DNA of 28,151 nucleotides, from the IMG/VR virus record IMGVR_UViG_3300042507_002324, positions 1 through 28,151 of that record; one strand, 5' to 3'. Each line of letters starts with the position of its first letter. Within the stretch, counting starts at the first letter, position 1. Positions 21,001-28,151 of this stretch are shown here, in pieces. The notes under the pieces were generated by a model. It saw only the letters and a program-made list of their open reading frames with translations. It had not been told where the DNA came from and did not search any database. The position numbers and the translations under genes are program-made. Source of the stretch: a virus.

Positions 21001-23931
21001 CGAGACAATCTCTTGGCCTCTCGGAAGGTTGTTGTCTGGTATGTAGGCAACCTCATCGAGTTCATTAGGGATGTATCTCTCTCCTATACTCGGCGCCACG
21101 TAAGAGTAGCCAGAAGTTCTAAGCTGTTCTCTTGCGTCATCAAGTTCCTTCTGTTGCTGCTGTGTCAGCCTAGTCCCGCGAGCCACGGCATCTTCATGCT
21201 GAGCCACTAAAGTGGCCATACGGACTGGCTCTGTTTCTATAGACAGGAGTCTTGACAGCCTTGCCATGGATGGGTTAGACTTCTCCGCTGGCGCAGGCTT
21301 CTCCTTTATTGGGGAGGATTTTGGCTTTGTAGGTGTTTCGACAGGTACTTTACTTGCAGACTTCTTGGCAGTTGCTTTAGTTTCGACAGGTTTAGAAACT
21401 CTTTCTGCGAGTTTGCTGGCGACGTACTCGTCATGTTCTCTTTGGAATTGTTCATCTTGTTCTAAAAGTTGGTTTACTCTCTCAACCTGTTGTGGCGACT
21501 CGGCGTTAGCCAAAAGTACTTGATAGGCAACGTCTTCTGCAAGCTGTCCCTCGAACATCTTTCTTTCGTCACTGCCCGCCTTCTTCAAGCTGACCCTTGC
21601 GACATTTCCACTATCATCATATTCGATACCAAGAGTTGGTAACTCAAGCTGTGCTTCAAAGCTCTCACCATCCACTTCTATGGTCTCGTCTTTCAAAACT
21701 CTTACTCTCTCTGGCTCAGCCTGGATGCCAACCTCAGACAGGTCCTTCTCAAAGACCTCCGTGTAGTTTCCTATCTCATATACCTTGTCCTGTGTCTCAA
21801 AAACCAAGGTCTGGTCCTGAACATACAGGTCCCCTTTAACAGGTTCATCAAACTTTACTCCACCAAACGAGGTGAGGGTGGCTGGTCTATTCAACGATTC
21901 TTGAACCGTGACCTCCTGAGGGGCAACACTTTCCACCGGGGTCTCAACAACAGCCTCAGCAGTTCCCTGAACGGGAACCTCTCCAAGCTGTTCCTCTGTG
22001 ACTCTGTTTATATAGGAGTTGTTTATGTCTGCTATCTCTGCATCTATAGCCGCTACACGCTGTGCCGTCACCTGACCAGCATCAGCCTCCCTTCCCTTTT
22101 CAGGGGTTCCGGCTGTTTTCGAAAGGTTTCTTCTTTCAAGTTCAAGGTTGATAATTCGACGTCTGTCTTCAGAGGAAACGGCAGGGTCTATCCTGTCCGC
22201 TACCTGTGCTCTGAAGGCTTTCTCCTCAAGAACGCCAGACAGTTCTGGGTCGTTGTTTATGGTTATGGTGAGGTCCTTGAGAGACTCTGGTGTTGAGGAC
22301 TCAATTATTCTTCTAGCTTGCTCTCTGTCTACCTTTTTGTCATTTATGGTATATGACGGCATTGCCTTGGCAGTGTAGTCGTCAAGCATGGCCTGCCCAA
22401 CGGTCAAGGGAGCGGTACCAGCCTCGGCCAAGCCCTCTATAAGTATGTCTGCACCAGAAATCTTCTGACCAGCGGCCAGCTGTCCAGCAAATTCACCAGC
22501 AGCACCAAATGCACTCTCTATAGGTGCAATAGCCGCGACCCTAGAGGCGGTGTCTAGGCCCCTCTTAACGAGAGCCTTCGAAGCAGCGCCACCAACCCCC
22601 ATACTAACGCCATCTACAATACCTATCGCAATACCCCTTCTTACTGAATTAGAAGCGACTGTGTTATATATGTCTTCGTTATTTAGGGCCACTTGGATAT
22701 TTTCCGGAGTCCACTGCATCCCTCTGTTTGCCATCTCCTGTTGAAGGAGGTCAACAAATGTTGCAGTAGTCTCGAGAGTTGTAGACGCGGCGCCAAAAGC
22801 AAAAGGAATAGAGCCAACAGCACCGCCTATTGCTCCAGGGATGGCCCCAACCCCACCAGCAGCGGCACCAACAGCAGCGCCACCTGCTGCCGACCCAGCT
22901 ACTGTACTTGCAAAGGCTGTTGCCGAGGCCTTGTTAAAAAGGCCTGCAAGAGACTCAAGAGTGATTGTAGGCAGTATTGATGGGTTTCTGCCTATAGCAT
23001 ACAGGGCAGCAAGAGCTGTGCTCTCTCCGTTAGCCTCTGCATCCTGTATGCTCTGCTGGAAATCAAGCATCTCGGCAGACACCCCATATTTATCTACAAA
23101 TCTTTGATGCTCGTTAGCGGCACTCATAAATTTTTCAGCCTGAGACAGGGTGACATTGCCCCTAGTAACCATTATGTCGGCAACCTCTGCGGCAGCGTCA
23201 TTGGCTGAAAGAGAACCAGCTATACCCCTGGCTATGTCATCAAAGATGTCAAGCATAGCAGAGGTGTATGTCCCCTCCGACTCCATGTAGAACTTAAGGC
23301 CCTCATAAAGACCTGGAGCATTCGGAAATGTTTCCTTGACAAGCTGAGGTATAAAGGCCTGGTTAGCTTTATCCTCAAGGGCCTTGCGTCTTGCTGCTAT
23401 TATCTCTGCTTGACGCTGGTCAATCATCTGAGGCAGTTCCTCCATAGGGGCCTCCATAGCTTGTTGAATCTGAGCCGACCTCCAGTCGTCCTCAGTAAAC
23501 CCATACTTTGCAACAGCCTCATCAGAAATCTCACCAAGGTTTCTGTCAGAAAGCACACTTGACCGAACAAAGTTGTGCATAACCTGATTGTACGATGGGC
23601 TAGCCTGGGGTTTATGTGAACCCCTGTACGGCATTATAACGTCGTCAGACCGTAAACTAGCCTGGACCTCAGTACCTCTTAGGGAAGAAAAGCCTCCCGA
23701 AGAAGGAGCAGACGCTGGCGAAAGGTCTTTTTTTTTTGGCTCACCGCCGAAGTAAGCCTGGTAGAACGAATCAGATGACAGGTCTGTCATTTGATTTTGA
23801 ACTAAATAGCCGTACAGCTGATTGTACTTTTGCTTGTCTGAGCCGTAAGTGTTGTAAAATTCGTCGGCACTCAAGTCTGTCATGCCGTTAGACTGCAAGT
23901 ACTGATACAGTTGTTGATATTTTTCGTTCAT
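15046..23931 (-). CDS. Giant polyvalent (LPD-type) virion/ejection protein with embedded metallopeptidase
   Basis: 2961 aa, about a third of the window. Seen from the N-terminus: two copies of an ~27-residue repeat (5-31 and 36-62, pattern YxxLYxYLxxNxMTDLSxDxFYxxY); a Gly/Ala-rich hydrophobic stretch (about 334-385); a Lys/Pro/Ala-rich linker (about 834-900); several alpha/beta regions; a segment starting FRHYSDERR (about 1700) like those in polyvalent proteins; a zincin core HELAH (1966-1970) with E1999/E2003 in SEAFAEGFEKFL; and an LPD38-like region LPTAWLRKSLTTMNPEFFIPNFTRD (about 2394-2418). Polyvalent proteins are injected with phage or plasmid DNA to counter host defences. Position next to ejection-type genes suggests an internal virion protein, but this is inference. 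Confidence 0.8.
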   Translation of the reverse strand: MNEKYQQLYQYLQSNGMTDLSADEFYNTYGSDKQKYNQLYGYLVQNQMTDLSSDSFYQAYFGGEPKKKDLSPASAPSSGGFSSLRGTEVQASLRSDDVIMPYRGSHKPQASPSYNQVMHNFVRSSVLSDRNLGEISDEAVAKYGFTEDDWRSAQIQQAMEAPMEELPQMIDQRQAEIIAARRKALEDKANQAFIPQLVKETFPNAPGLYEGLKFYMESEGTYTSAMLDIFDDIARGIAGSLSANDAAAEVADIMVTRGNVTLSQAEKFMSAANEHQRFVDKYGVSAEMLDFQQSIQDAEANGESTALAALYAIGRNPSILPTITLESLAGLFNKASATAFASTVAGSAAGGAAVGAAAGGVGAIPGAIGGAVGSIPFAFGAASTTLETTATFVDLLQQEMANRGMQWTPENIQVALNNEDIYNTVASNSVRRGIAIGIVDGVSMGVGGAASKALVKRGLDTASRVAAIAPIESAFGAAGEFAGQLAAGQKISGADILIEGLAEAGTAPLTVGQAMLDDYTAKAMPSYTINDKKVDREQARRIIESSTPESLKDLTITINNDPELSGVLEEKAFRAQVADRIDPAVSSEDRRRIINLELERRNLSKTAGTPEKGREADAGQVTAQRVAAIDAEIADINNSYINRVTEEQLGEVPVQGTAEAVVETPVESVAPQEVTVQESLNRPATLTSFGGVKFDEPVKGDLYVQDQTLVFETQDKVYEIGNYTEVFEKDLSEVGIQAEPERVRVLKDETIEVDGESFEAQLELPTLGIEYDDSGNVARVSLKKAGSDERKMFEGQLAEDVAYQVLLANAESPQQVERVNQLLEQDEQFQREHDEYVASKLAERVSKPVETKATAKKSASKVPVETPTKPKSSPIKEKPAPAEKSNPSMARLSRLLSIETEPVRMATLVAQHEDAVARGTRLTQQQQKELDDAREQLRTSGYSYVAPSIGERYIPNELDEVAYIPDNNLPRGQEIVSSVSKPEIRKNGQMVQPAKLVVKRGTASPMDAKFADARAKESAKISKPKNKAQLAKTFEVVFGLPKDKAKADAAVADVMITNMAKRDGISKEEMYGRVSWEKAKSVTPDGKIVPDNTEEVLLFQENIKLSENGFTRTWLKNDEEFAQLKADGLIDDEADIESLFDASMVLHIPDGMFAGDIARKGTLIMEGEGGVYYPLIPGARESNLFWVSTTKNATNILVNALNKAAKESKDGKVRLALITTNMKKLRTNHTFNTGFVRLLEMMVRDPKSALKKPTLVEALVQASTKSKLQESVDEETGIKKTKLIQLKADIKKRDSFEVVLEKIYSAIQKRSFQDRFLFSETLTAYLADAAKENKNLREELVSVLFDIGNFESKEDFKPNKSKTKRITAGDIRHALERGFCEPVLRDMFTSQYDKGTVKNGMVYASVEVDVNPNGNTFVAVDTAENGMYTHKSYGWAAQVINPDTKVKVNIYGNREYWGNMVEHPLEPGSNMPISSDKERMSKTLPASSGLSKAVKTIQRKADGTDTTQILMQGPTVNKKELAQNTKAQVDRIKGLDVAEEDGATFNYEGTGFSEGTGLVVPVGSFNTTQSELTPEMIADYINTMKEVFATDEVKFGLYKFPNSDKVSIDINIMVPEDNEALAMKFARFAGQFSVFKMSDFSTIQTGASGKNPKTFSKQQYAEIAQRLKDNNIDPFIENNNAYSLPEEVDAVMTQDDEGNYVFRHYSDERRDQVKPMAGEKTHTSRDEAAAIGQVGGVAMYYVDSTKEVSPNVPHIVKVPKNKVYYFNEDKLNLFDQALESYRKFMDNPNAKFPSFNHQLAWVTKAANENGFDMVVSEWNRGPAGLRAQTTRPMTPVEGDFKMSGNTRQLPNLVPGDNINVRGQIGVFVGFNGEGDNRTIEYVTKTWDNRPDTIKEPMWRLKDPNYDKYFVSRLRTPIYKLGEDGSIYNIDNKEQVYFQNQRAAIAIKNKEGVVYAISSPDVTSPLHELAHLYEQYLTEEERETVLEWAGHEEWGRDTSEAFAEGFEKFLYDGSVSNLSLVNIFKSFKNWLGEIYSSIKGTPLEIELSDKMRQLYDTMLSMHEPENSIHSQQAVDGVYYQGPMNDQGQSEYEPSELSNFRAMLLNVRRVLQDKYAEILWLTEDVKAQGRKVGLESDFRMMEELMPGKTMSDFKKFETKLDAAKEFMRKNKLMSDDLSDYLYALHAPSRNQMIFEKYGKENGSGMSNEEADALIEELEQKYPKEVLEQGAKMFKDMLAENRQIMIDFGLESQDVIDSWEQDETYVPLYGIALDEKDAQTTVYPTGGSGIHVYGRTSKKAKGRASKATNVLANIISASAALRIKARKNEALVSLLNLVQQNPSSVWSVETSVEFGADSTVGVRVEGKQLFIRFQNPSLAKQLKNMGVDKVNAFNKMLALLPTAWLRKSLTTMNPEFFIPNFTRDLEAALFNAAYESEEGGIAAGFDIEKEVAKIKKKVWPVMKSLVARANGRPGSPEINQYMDEMIEDGGLTGYTYAKPLSEIARELERDLSPNKLYLTKKALGKIGGYVEGVNDAFEQTIRLSVYIAGREKGMSRPKAAQLAKNITVNFNKYGEWGITLNQFKLFFGASIQGSYRFFTTMGSRKNVTLPDGTTVKRLRKAQKLGLGLFGLSSALTAINIAMSGEDEDGELLYNKIPDHEKQRNLILMYEKDKYFKLPMAYGFGILSSFGEAVTSTVLGEREADDAFAFTMSSILNSFSPVQFGSYSTPEKGLITALTPSGLAAFGEAAINETFFGTIVYREQMPFGTPVPEYQLAYKSPKFLRDMAQWMNESTGGSEYTPGALDFNPDRLYHYWNFYIGGAGRFVSRTGTLIYNSAQMIKEGEWVKMTLSDLPLVRNIYGEIGKHYDYDKFRDNLITTKQLLDEYEDPKTRGEKSRYGSIYLLSNEAKRTEKMLKTNREKIRLAEQMENYVDRQNRIFELYEEQRLIMMRFNKLYNEKGPKED

Positions 23932-23950
23932 ATTGTTTATCAGTTAAATG

Positions 23951-25417
23951 TCATTTTCTTACCGCTCCTTGGGACGTAAAGAACATTTTTTGACCACCGC
24001 CCCCTCCTTGACTTGTGGGGGTCTGGAAACCAGTAAGAGTTTGATATACCGCTCCGCTCTTCCAAGCATCTAAAGCAAACTGCCCCCCGTATACTTTCTT
24101 TAGCAATCCCTCAATATCTCTTGCCGCATCAGTATTGTAGGGGACAGTTATATCACCTATGTTAGTTCCATCAGATGACGTAGCATTCTTAATAATCATG
24201 CGGTCAGAAAGGAATGTGATGTTCTTTGGAACAACAGTCACCTTTCCTTCAAGTCGGTCTCTTGTTTCTGAATCAACATGCTGGGAGAGGTTTATTCCTG
24301 CCACTAAAACCTTTTCATCGGCTATATTAGGTAAAGAGTAATTATACCCGGTTTGTATTTCTGGAAGCCTGCTAAAAGAGCCAACACCAGCTGCTATTTT
24401 TTCTTCAAGCGACAAAGGAATCTCAACATTTTCTACCTGTGCAGTAACGAAAGATAGTGGCTGTGGTTTTACTTCTTTAGGGGTGGTTGTACGCGAAGTA
24501 GAAGCCCCTGTCGGAGCGTAAGTCTTCTTCATACCCGAGAACGGGGCAAGAACTGCATTAGCATACGTTTCGGCGTAAACCTCATTGGCGTCTTTTTCTG
24601 GGTCGTCTACTAACAATGTGCCCATAGTCTGCTGATAATGCATCTTTGCGGACGCCATAAGCGCATCGTCGTTAGATATAGATACAACAAGACCCGGCCT
24701 GACTTTATCTGCCCATAACTTACCAGTTTCCCCGTTATTGACAGCTAACATGGCGAGCGGTCTGTACTCATTAGACAGTTCAAGAGGGTCGATATAGTTC
24801 CAATCTATCTGAGGCAGGAAAGGGGCTGGGTTGGCAGCTATAGGTATGTCAAACAACGGTATTTGTCCGGTTGCCCCAATACCATTATATTCAACCACCA
24901 CCGAACCATCTTCAGCAACATCCCAGCTAGCTATTCCCATGCTCTGAGCCATGTCAGCCTTCCGGGTATATGTGCTCAGGTCTTCAGTCACCTTCTTGGT
25001 CTTGTCTGGATACAGGTTACGATTCTGCATGTACTTCATGGTCTCCTGAAGCACGGGCTTTACTGTCTCGTAGTGGTTGCTAAAGTACCCGTGCATGTTA
25101 GAGACGTTGCCTATGTCTCTATAGAAGTCCTCAATGCTTGTGTACTGGCTGTTCTTGAGTTTGTCGGCTACCTGACCACGCACCTCGTTGAAAATCTGTA
25201 TGGGCTGGTCACCCCACCCGTTGGTTCTGAACCCATACAGAGCCTCAAGCTGCTTCAGTCTAAATGCATTCTTTTTTTCTTGAGACTCAATAATTTGAGC
25301 CATGTTAGCCCTTTGCTGCTCCTGAATTATGGCAATTCTTTTTTGCAGGGCATCTGCATAAGATTCCTGCGTGGCTACAGGAGCCACATAGCCATAGTAC
25401 GGTGTTTCTTCTGCCAT
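23951..25417 (-). CDS. Probable virion/ejection protein (488 aa)
   Basis: The N-terminal ~75 residues are a Gln/Glu-rich predicted coiled coil (DALQKRIAIIQEQQRANMAQI ...). The middle is a mixed globular domain with YNGIGATGQIPLFDIPIAANPAPFLPQIDW, and the C-terminus has a Pro/Thr/Ser linker and a Gly-run near the end (TSQGGGGGQKMFF). There is no signal peptide, catalytic motif or membrane span. It sits one base after the 319-aa gene and 19 bases before the giant gene on the same strand. In such phages this position is taken by internal core or ejection proteins. No specific family is recognised. Confidence 0.6.
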   Translation of the reverse strand: MAEETPYYGYVAPVATQESYADALQKRIAIIQEQQRANMAQIIESQEKKNAFRLKQLEALYGFRTNGWGDQPIQIFNEVRGQVADKLKNSQYTSIEDFYRDIGNVSNMHGYFSNHYETVKPVLQETMKYMQNRNLYPDKTKKVTEDLSTYTRKADMAQSMGIASWDVAEDGSVVVEYNGIGATGQIPLFDIPIAANPAPFLPQIDWNYIDPLELSNEYRPLAMLAVNNGETGKLWADKVRPGLVVSISNDDALMASAKMHYQQTMGTLLVDDPEKDANEVYAETYANAVLAPFSGMKKTYAPTGASTSRTTTPKEVKPQPLSFVTAQVENVEIPLSLEEKIAAGVGSFSRLPEIQTGYNYSLPNIADEKVLVAGINLSQHVDSETRDRLEGKVTVVPKNITFLSDRMIIKNATSSDGTNIGDITVPYNTDAARDIEGLLKKVYGGQFALDAWKSGAVYQTLTGFQTPTSQGGGGGQKMFFTSQGAVRK

Positions 25418-25418
25418 G

Positions 25419-26378
25419 TTAATCCTTGAATTGAGGCTGAGAGAATATGCCCCTTACGACATCATACAACATCATAAGTTCCTGTCTGGATATTTTCTTA
25501 CCAGCCGACTTCTTTTCCTTTATTTCCTCGTATGCGTCCTCTATGGCGTCAGCTTGGTCTGGATTTATGATGTACTCACCACCCGTCATCTCCCCAATCT
25601 TAGCCCCATCCTTCATGATGTCTATGGGGTTTGTCTTGTGGCTAAACGGACCTGGGGTTTTTTTGACCTTCATACCCTTTTCACCAACTACGCTCCCAAG
25701 TCCAGGTGCCGCAAGGGACATGCCTATGTTAGCAACGCCCCCAAGTATGTCTCCCCACGCCCCTCTCTTCTCAGCCTTAAGGGCTTCTATATTCTGAAGG
25801 GCTTGGTTTCTTGCTGAAGTAGCTTCTGCCAGCCCCATCATGCCCATATTCTGTTTGAGACCGATGTTTTGAGCCAGCACATTCTGCTCAAGATTTGCTA
25901 GATTCGACTTAGACGCAATCTCTCTCTGCACATCAGCCATTTGCTGCTGTTGCATCTGTTGAGCTTGATTGCGTTGGATGTTGCCAAGCATCCCTCCAAG
26001 TACTCTAGGGTCAGCTGACGCGGCCTGCAATGCTGTTGCTGAGGCTGACTGAATGCCTGAAGTATCAGTGGGTCTTATGCCAGCCATAGCTAGGTCTCTC
26101 TGGGCCTGAGATACTTGCATGTCATACATCCCAGAGGCAAAATCACTTTTGTATTTGGCTACATCTTTTTTAGCCTGTCCCAAAAGGCCCTGCTGCTCTT
26201 TAGTCCTCTTCTTGTTTCCAATAAGGTCTATGACACCTCCTACAATACCAGCCCCTCCGGCTATAGCGCCGCCACCAGGTATTTGACCTGGGATAGGGTT
26301 TCCTAACGTATCTGTGCCTCCAGCGGTGGGAGACCATCCAGACAAAAACGTATTCCAATCAAACTGACCGTTTGCCAT
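25419..26378 (-). CDS. Ejection/internal virion protein (319 aa)
   Basis: The N-terminal part is Gly/Ala-rich with membrane-active potential (GGGAIAGGAGIVGGVIDLIG, about 33-52). A long Gln/Ala/Met-rich predicted coiled coil follows (about 60-205, QRNQAQQMQQQQMADVQRE), then a second Gly/Ala segment (ILGGVANIGMSLAAPGLG) and the phrase IGEMTGGEYIINPDQADAI, common in phage tail or internal proteins. The layout resembles podovirus gp14-type ejection proteins that help DNA cross the host envelope. TACCTTTG, an exact TAnnTTTG box, lies four bases upstream of the ATG, hinting at its own promoter. Confidence 0.68.
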   Translation of the reverse strand: MANGQFDWNTFLSGWSPTAGGTDTLGNPIPGQIPGGGAIAGGAGIVGGVIDLIGNKKRTKEQQGLLGQAKKDVAKYKSDFASGMYDMQVSQAQRDLAMAGIRPTDTSGIQSASATALQAASADPRVLGGMLGNIQRNQAQQMQQQQMADVQREIASKSNLANLEQNVLAQNIGLKQNMGMMGLAEATSARNQALQNIEALKAEKRGAWGDILGGVANIGMSLAAPGLGSVVGEKGMKVKKTPGPFSHKTNPIDIMKDGAKIGEMTGGEYIINPDQADAIEDAYEEIKEKKSAGKKISRQELMMLYDVVRGIFSQPQFKD

Positions 26379-26390
26379 TTTACAAAGGTA
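26379..26390 (-). promoter_or_regulatory. TAnnTTTG box just upstream of the ejection protein gene
   Basis: On the minus strand TACCTTTG lies at 26390-26383 and is followed by TAAA and the ATG (26378). It matches the Bacteroidetes -7 consensus exactly, but no -33 TTG is seen at the usual distance. If used, the transcript would begin at or next to the start codon. Chance occurrence is possible. Confidence 0.35.
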
Positions 26391-26398
26391 ATGTTTTG

Positions 26399-27361
26399 TT
26401 ATGAACTTGCATCCAGCTTGGAGTGCGAGTATTCAGTATTTACTGCATACAGCTCAAACGGCTTTCCGTCAGCAGGGGTCTGCAACGTAATCATAGCATA
26501 CTTGCCTCTAATCTGGTCTCCATTCAACGATGGGTCAGAGACAGAATAAATCACATTGCCAGCCTCTATGCCGGGAGTCGATGGCCACAAACTTGCGAAT
26601 GCAGCAGAGCTGAAAGAAAAGACAGCGTATAAAGAGTTGTTAAAATACTTAATAGAAACTAGGTTATAAGCAGAATCAGAATAACAAGTATCTGGATTAA
26701 AAACCTCTTGAGTAGCATTTGCTTTTGTAAAGTTTATGCTGTCATACGGCTCCTTAGAGTGAGCTACTTTTACACCCTGCGGCATGCCATAAGAGATGTA
26801 CTCTGAGTTTATCTGGTTGGCAAAGTAAAACGTATTGGGCTCTATGTTTTCTATGAGCCCGATGTTTTTAAGGTGTTGAGCCGAGGCAGGAGCATTGTTG
26901 ACTAACAACTTACTGCCAAGTGTGCCCACAACATTTACCTGCTTGGTAGAATTGACTATCGAGCGGCCGATGTCTGAATACAAACCCTCTTCCCTTGGTG
27001 TAAACGACTTAAATACAGATACTTGTTTTTTTGTTACAGAGTTATCCGGAAGGTCAATGTTAGTCGATACAGAAGAAAAAAATTGATTCTGGTTACTCTC
27101 AAGAGAAATAGCATTGTACACCTTTTCCATTGAAGGATTTTCATTTGAAACCACAATCAAAGAACTAGGATGGTTTTCGTTATAAAATCTATTTCTAGTC
27201 TGATTTTTATTGTGCTCCCAACAAAGGACGTCAGTGTTGCTTGTGTTCTTAGACAAGGAAAATGAAGCAAAGTAGTTGTCTATGCTGCCATAGCAATCTG
27301 GCTCAAAACTGTATCTTGTTTTCCAGAATTTATTGTTAGTTGAGAATGCGTATGTGGGCAT
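26399..27361 (-). CDS. Probable virion structural/tail protein (320 aa)
   Basis: Start at 27361, one base after the previous stop; the longer in-frame start at 27424 overlaps that gene and is rejected. The product is beta-rich and Asn/Ser-rich. Its N-terminal third (FEPDCYGSIDNYFASFSLSKN ... VLCWEHN ... NRFYNENHPSSLIVVSNENPSMEKVYNAISLE) has the WEHN...FY...S.I.VVSN..P...KV.N..SLE pattern found in structural proteins of Bacteroidetes phages. The C-terminal half lacks known motifs. No signal peptide or catalytic residues. The gene and its neighbour to the right are clearly A/T-richer than the rest of the window. Confidence 0.6.
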   Translation of the reverse strand: MPTYAFSTNNKFWKTRYSFEPDCYGSIDNYFASFSLSKNTSNTDVLCWEHNKNQTRNRFYNENHPSSLIVVSNENPSMEKVYNAISLESNQNQFFSSVSTNIDLPDNSVTKKQVSVFKSFTPREEGLYSDIGRSIVNSTKQVNVVGTLGSKLLVNNAPASAQHLKNIGLIENIEPNTFYFANQINSEYISYGMPQGVKVAHSKEPYDSINFTKANATQEVFNPDTCYSDSAYNLVSIKYFNNSLYAVFSFSSAAFASLWPSTPGIEAGNVIYSVSDPSLNGDQIRGKYAMITLQTPADGKPFELYAVNTEYSHSKLDASS

Positions 27362-27362
27362 A

Positions 27363-28151
27363 TTAAGAAAATACTTGTTGGTTATAATCAACGCTATCCA
27401 TAGCAACTGAATTGCCATATGCACTAAGAAATGCCAAAAAGAGATTTGTATTTATACTTAATAGTTTGTCGCTGTATATAGAGCCGTTTTCGGAGTTTTC
27501 ATCAGGGCACAAAATCATTCTAGACGCATATTCTTTTGCTCCAGCCCCAACAAATGCTTGGTTAAGCTTTTCTTTTAGTTCGCCTTTAGTAACATTTGCG
27601 CTTGCTATAATATGAAGCAATTTTATAGCATTATATTTAATTCTGTCGTATTCGCTGGTATTTGGATTTACGCTATTGGAAGAAGGTATTGACAAGTTGT
27701 TACTGTCTTGAATAAATTCTATGCCGTCGTAACCAAACTCAGACAAGAAATCGCTTAATAAGTTGTATTCTCCACTTATTGCTATTTCTTTTGCGTTATA
27801 TCCAATTTCATTTTCGTTCAATTCGTCTGTGTTGTTGTAAACTATAAGGCCGTAAAAAGACAAAAATGACAGCATATCAGGAGTTCCAACATCACCATTA
27901 TTGGTTGCATCAAACTTTGAAAATTCAGGGAAAAACTCTACGGTATTTGCGTATTCAGCTAGATATGCTAGGTCTAAGAAATTAAGGCCAAGTATATTGA
28001 CATAGTCATCTAAAGTCTCTATAACGTAGTTGTTTAACCCAGCACAAGAATCGTATTCACATCCGCCAAACAAGAGGTTTCCATTTACATCATAAACTGG
28101 GTCACTACTATAGTTGTGATATGGTTCAACGCTGTCGTCGTCTGGATAAAA
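27363..28151 (-). CDS. Partial late protein with dockerin-like calcium repeat (5' end outside the window)
   Basis: The frame stays open to the window edge; the TTG at 28073 is only an internal codon, and the visible 262 codons (through base 28151) begin mid-protein with an acidic YPDDDSVEPYHN stretch. It has a GGCEYDSCAG Cys pair, then FDATNNGDVGTPDMLSFLSFYG, which matches the calcium-loop pattern of the secreted metallopeptidase (D-x-N-x-D-x-GT-x-DLL-x-LLS-x-F). The rest is helical with no known domain. It stops one base before the 320-aa gene start. Position and calcium repeat suggest an adsorption or tail-tip component, but this is inference. Confidence 0.55.
   Translation of the reverse strand, partial: FYPDDDSVEPYHNYSSDPVYDVNGNLLFGGCEYDSCAGLNNYVIETLDDYVNILGLNFLDLAYLAEYANTVEFFPEFSKFDATNNGDVGTPDMLSFLSFYGLIVYNNTDELNENEIGYNAKEIAISGEYNLLSDFLSEFGYDGIEFIQDSNNLSIPSSNSVNPNTSEYDRIKYNAIKLLHIIASANVTKGELKEKLNQAFVGAGAKEYASRMILCPDENSENGSIYSDKLLSINTNLFLAFLSAYGNSVAMDSVDYNQQVFS

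Noticed and set aside
24863-25429. 188-codon plus-strand frame opposite the 488-aa virion gene
   Set aside because: Antisense to a well-packed late gene; starts and composition are typical of chance frames.

Overview
The window looks like roughly half of a lytic, probably podovirus-like phage genome infecting a marine or aquatic member of the Bacteroidetes. Three things support the host guess. Starts lack Shine-Dalgarno sequences and sit behind A/CA-rich leaders, two starts have a TAnnTTTG box (the Bacteroidetes -7 consensus), and two products carry calcium-binding dockerin-like repeats of the kind common in secreted flavobacterial proteins. The primase half of the replication protein also resembles the VirE_N/BT4734 family, which is typical of Bacteroidetes and their mobile elements. 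No terminase, portal, capsid, DNA polymerase or integrase is visible, so the window is only part of the genome.

Layout. 1-519: apparently non-coding, with a hairpin and a GC-rich alternating purine-pyrimidine tract. 520-5000 (+): about seventeen small, mostly unrecognised early-type genes. The first half of these are joined by a repeated intergenic module (CAATAAAC, then CGTTAA, then a CA-repeat just before the ATG). The block ends with a DnaA-domain-IV-like helix-turn-helix protein and two tightly coupled small ORFs. 5024-11079 (+): nucleotide and DNA metabolism, namely MazG-like pyrophosphohydrolase, ERF annealing protein, RecE-like PD-(D/E)XK exonuclease, a small protein with an SSB-type acidic tip, a DUF3310 protein, a primase-helicase fusion, endonuclease I-like resolvase and a second PD-(D/E)XK nuclease. 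11115-13010 (+): adenosylcobalamin-dependent (class II) ribonucleotide reductase, followed by a strong rho-independent terminator at 13062-13087.

13131-28151 is entirely on the minus strand and converges on that terminator. Read in transcription order (right to left) it contains a truncated dockerin-like protein, a probable virion protein (320 aa), a Gly/Ala- and Gln-rich ejection-type protein (319 aa), a 488-aa probable virion protein, a 2961-aa giant polyvalent protein with an embedded HExxH metallopeptidase, a 3TM-type holin (153 aa), a secreted pappalysin-like M43 metallopeptidase (402 aa), and two very small basic proteins (42 and 46 aa) recovered by hand translation.

How it fits together: the plus-strand half takes over the cell, makes dNTPs and replicates/recombines DNA, with many ATGA start-stop overlaps indicating translational coupling. 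The minus-strand half builds the particle's internal/ejection and adsorption parts and lyses the cell. The most notable points are the repeated CA-leader modules around the early genes, the secreted calcium-binding metallopeptidase inside the lysis cassette with no ordinary endolysin in view, the same dockerin-like repeat in a second late protein, and the giant polyvalent protein. All functional calls rest on reading motifs by eye; no database search was run.
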